Assembly (NCBI GenBank): GCA_019241805.1
Contig: JAFAWL010000130.1
Location: 1-6,075, forward strand
Source: Actinomycetota bacterium
GTDB taxonomy: Bacteria > Actinomycetota > Actinomycetes > Mycobacteriales > Jatrophihabitantaceae
Direction of reading: 5' to 3'
Length of the DNA: 6,075 nt
Below the pieces are notes generated by a model. That model was not told the origin of the DNA, searched no databases, and worked only from the letters and a program-made list of their open reading frames with translations. Below, in pieces: positions 5,813 to 6,075 of the stretch. Both the position numbers and the translations under genes were made by a program. Position 1 is the first letter of the stretch, and each line of letters starts with the position of its first letter.

Positions 5813-6075
5813 GTGACCATTCCCGAGACCGTGTTGACCTTCGTGGGCATTCCTGCCGCGATCGTGCTCGTGATCGCGGTTCTCGTCATCGGTCCGGGGG
5901 AGCTACGTGCGCCGTCCCGATACCGTCCCGGCCGGCCGTGGGCGCACTCACCGGTCTGGTTCATACCTCATCCGGCGGCGATCGCCGGTTCGTCGGCGGC
6001 CACCCACACCGCGCTGGCGAGCGGCTCGACGGCCGCCGCGATCGAATCAGCCGGCCACAGCCACGCGTCCGCACA
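5813..6075 (+). CDS. ctaJ: Partial CtaJ-like aa3-type cytochrome oxidase accessory subunit
   Basis: This open frame runs off the right edge, with 87 codons visible. It starts TIPETVLTFVGIPAAIV and has one clear hydrophobic helix at about residues 8-27, followed by a basic juxtamembrane stretch RAPSRYRPGRPW and the PVWF motif at about 47-50. The ETVLTFVGIP start plus RYRPG, W and PVW after a single helix match my recollection of CtaJ, a small subunit found with the actinobacterial aa3 oxidase in the III-IV supercomplex. The visible tail (about 55-87) is rich in Ala, Ser, Gly, Thr and His and looks disordered. The stop codon lies beyond the window. No other oxidase genes are visible here, and it follows the amidase by 54 bp. 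The coding call is firm because of its strong G/C third positions and motif; the family name rests on recall. Confidence 0.72.
   Translation, partial: MTIPETVLTFVGIPAAIVLVIAVLVIGPGELRAPSRYRPGRPWAHSPVWFIPHPAAIAGSSAATHTALASGSTAAAIESAGHSHASA

Noticed and set aside
1..6075. Search for a defence island, CRISPR array, mobile element or biosynthetic cluster
   Set aside because: No repeat arrays, transposase, integrase, methyltransferase or cluster enzymes were found. The HNH protein alone is not evidence of a defence system.

Overview
The window is high-GC DNA with densely packed genes and strong G/C preference at third codon positions. It most likely comes from the chromosome of a member of the Actinomycetota. 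Four things support this: a GlbO-type truncated hemoglobin next to an AglA-like GH13 glucosidase (the order of glbO/Rv2470 and aglA/Rv2471 in Mycobacterium tuberculosis), a standalone HNH protein of a type common in actinobacteria, a CtaJ-like cytochrome oxidase accessory subunit, and several starts that look leaderless. There are no tRNA or rRNA genes, CRISPR arrays, insertion sequences or phage genes.

Layout from left to right. The first 30 bases are too short to assign, although they could hold the last codons of a convergent gene. On the minus strand, a group II truncated hemoglobin (1729-2154) is followed by a GH13 alpha-glucosidase (31-1650). On the plus strand and divergent from the globin lies a flavoprotein disulfide reductase (2197-3645), then an HNH endonuclease-family protein (3782-4303), an amidase-signature hydrolase (4331-5758), and the start of a small membrane protein resembling CtaJ (from 5813, cut by the window end).

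The main non-coding signal is in the starts. Five of the six genes have a TAnnnT-like -10 element ending 6-7 bases before the chosen start codon. That is the geometry of leaderless transcripts, and it moves the globin and glucosidase starts inside longer open frames. Only the HNH gene has a clear Shine-Dalgarno sequence, and it lacks such a -10.

The 42-bp globin/flavoprotein gap is especially compact. The -10 of each gene sits where the -35 of the other would be, and a 19-bp imperfect dyad covers one of them. This suggests mutually exclusive or jointly controlled promoters for an oxygen/NO-type heme protein and a redox flavoenzyme.

The remaining content looks like ordinary actinobacterial core or near-core metabolism: alpha-glucoside hydrolysis, redox chemistry, amide hydrolysis and respiration. 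I do not see a clear multi-gene novel system. The best leads are the shared divergent promoter, the flavoprotein with a replaced catalytic dyad, and the uncharacterised HNH protein.
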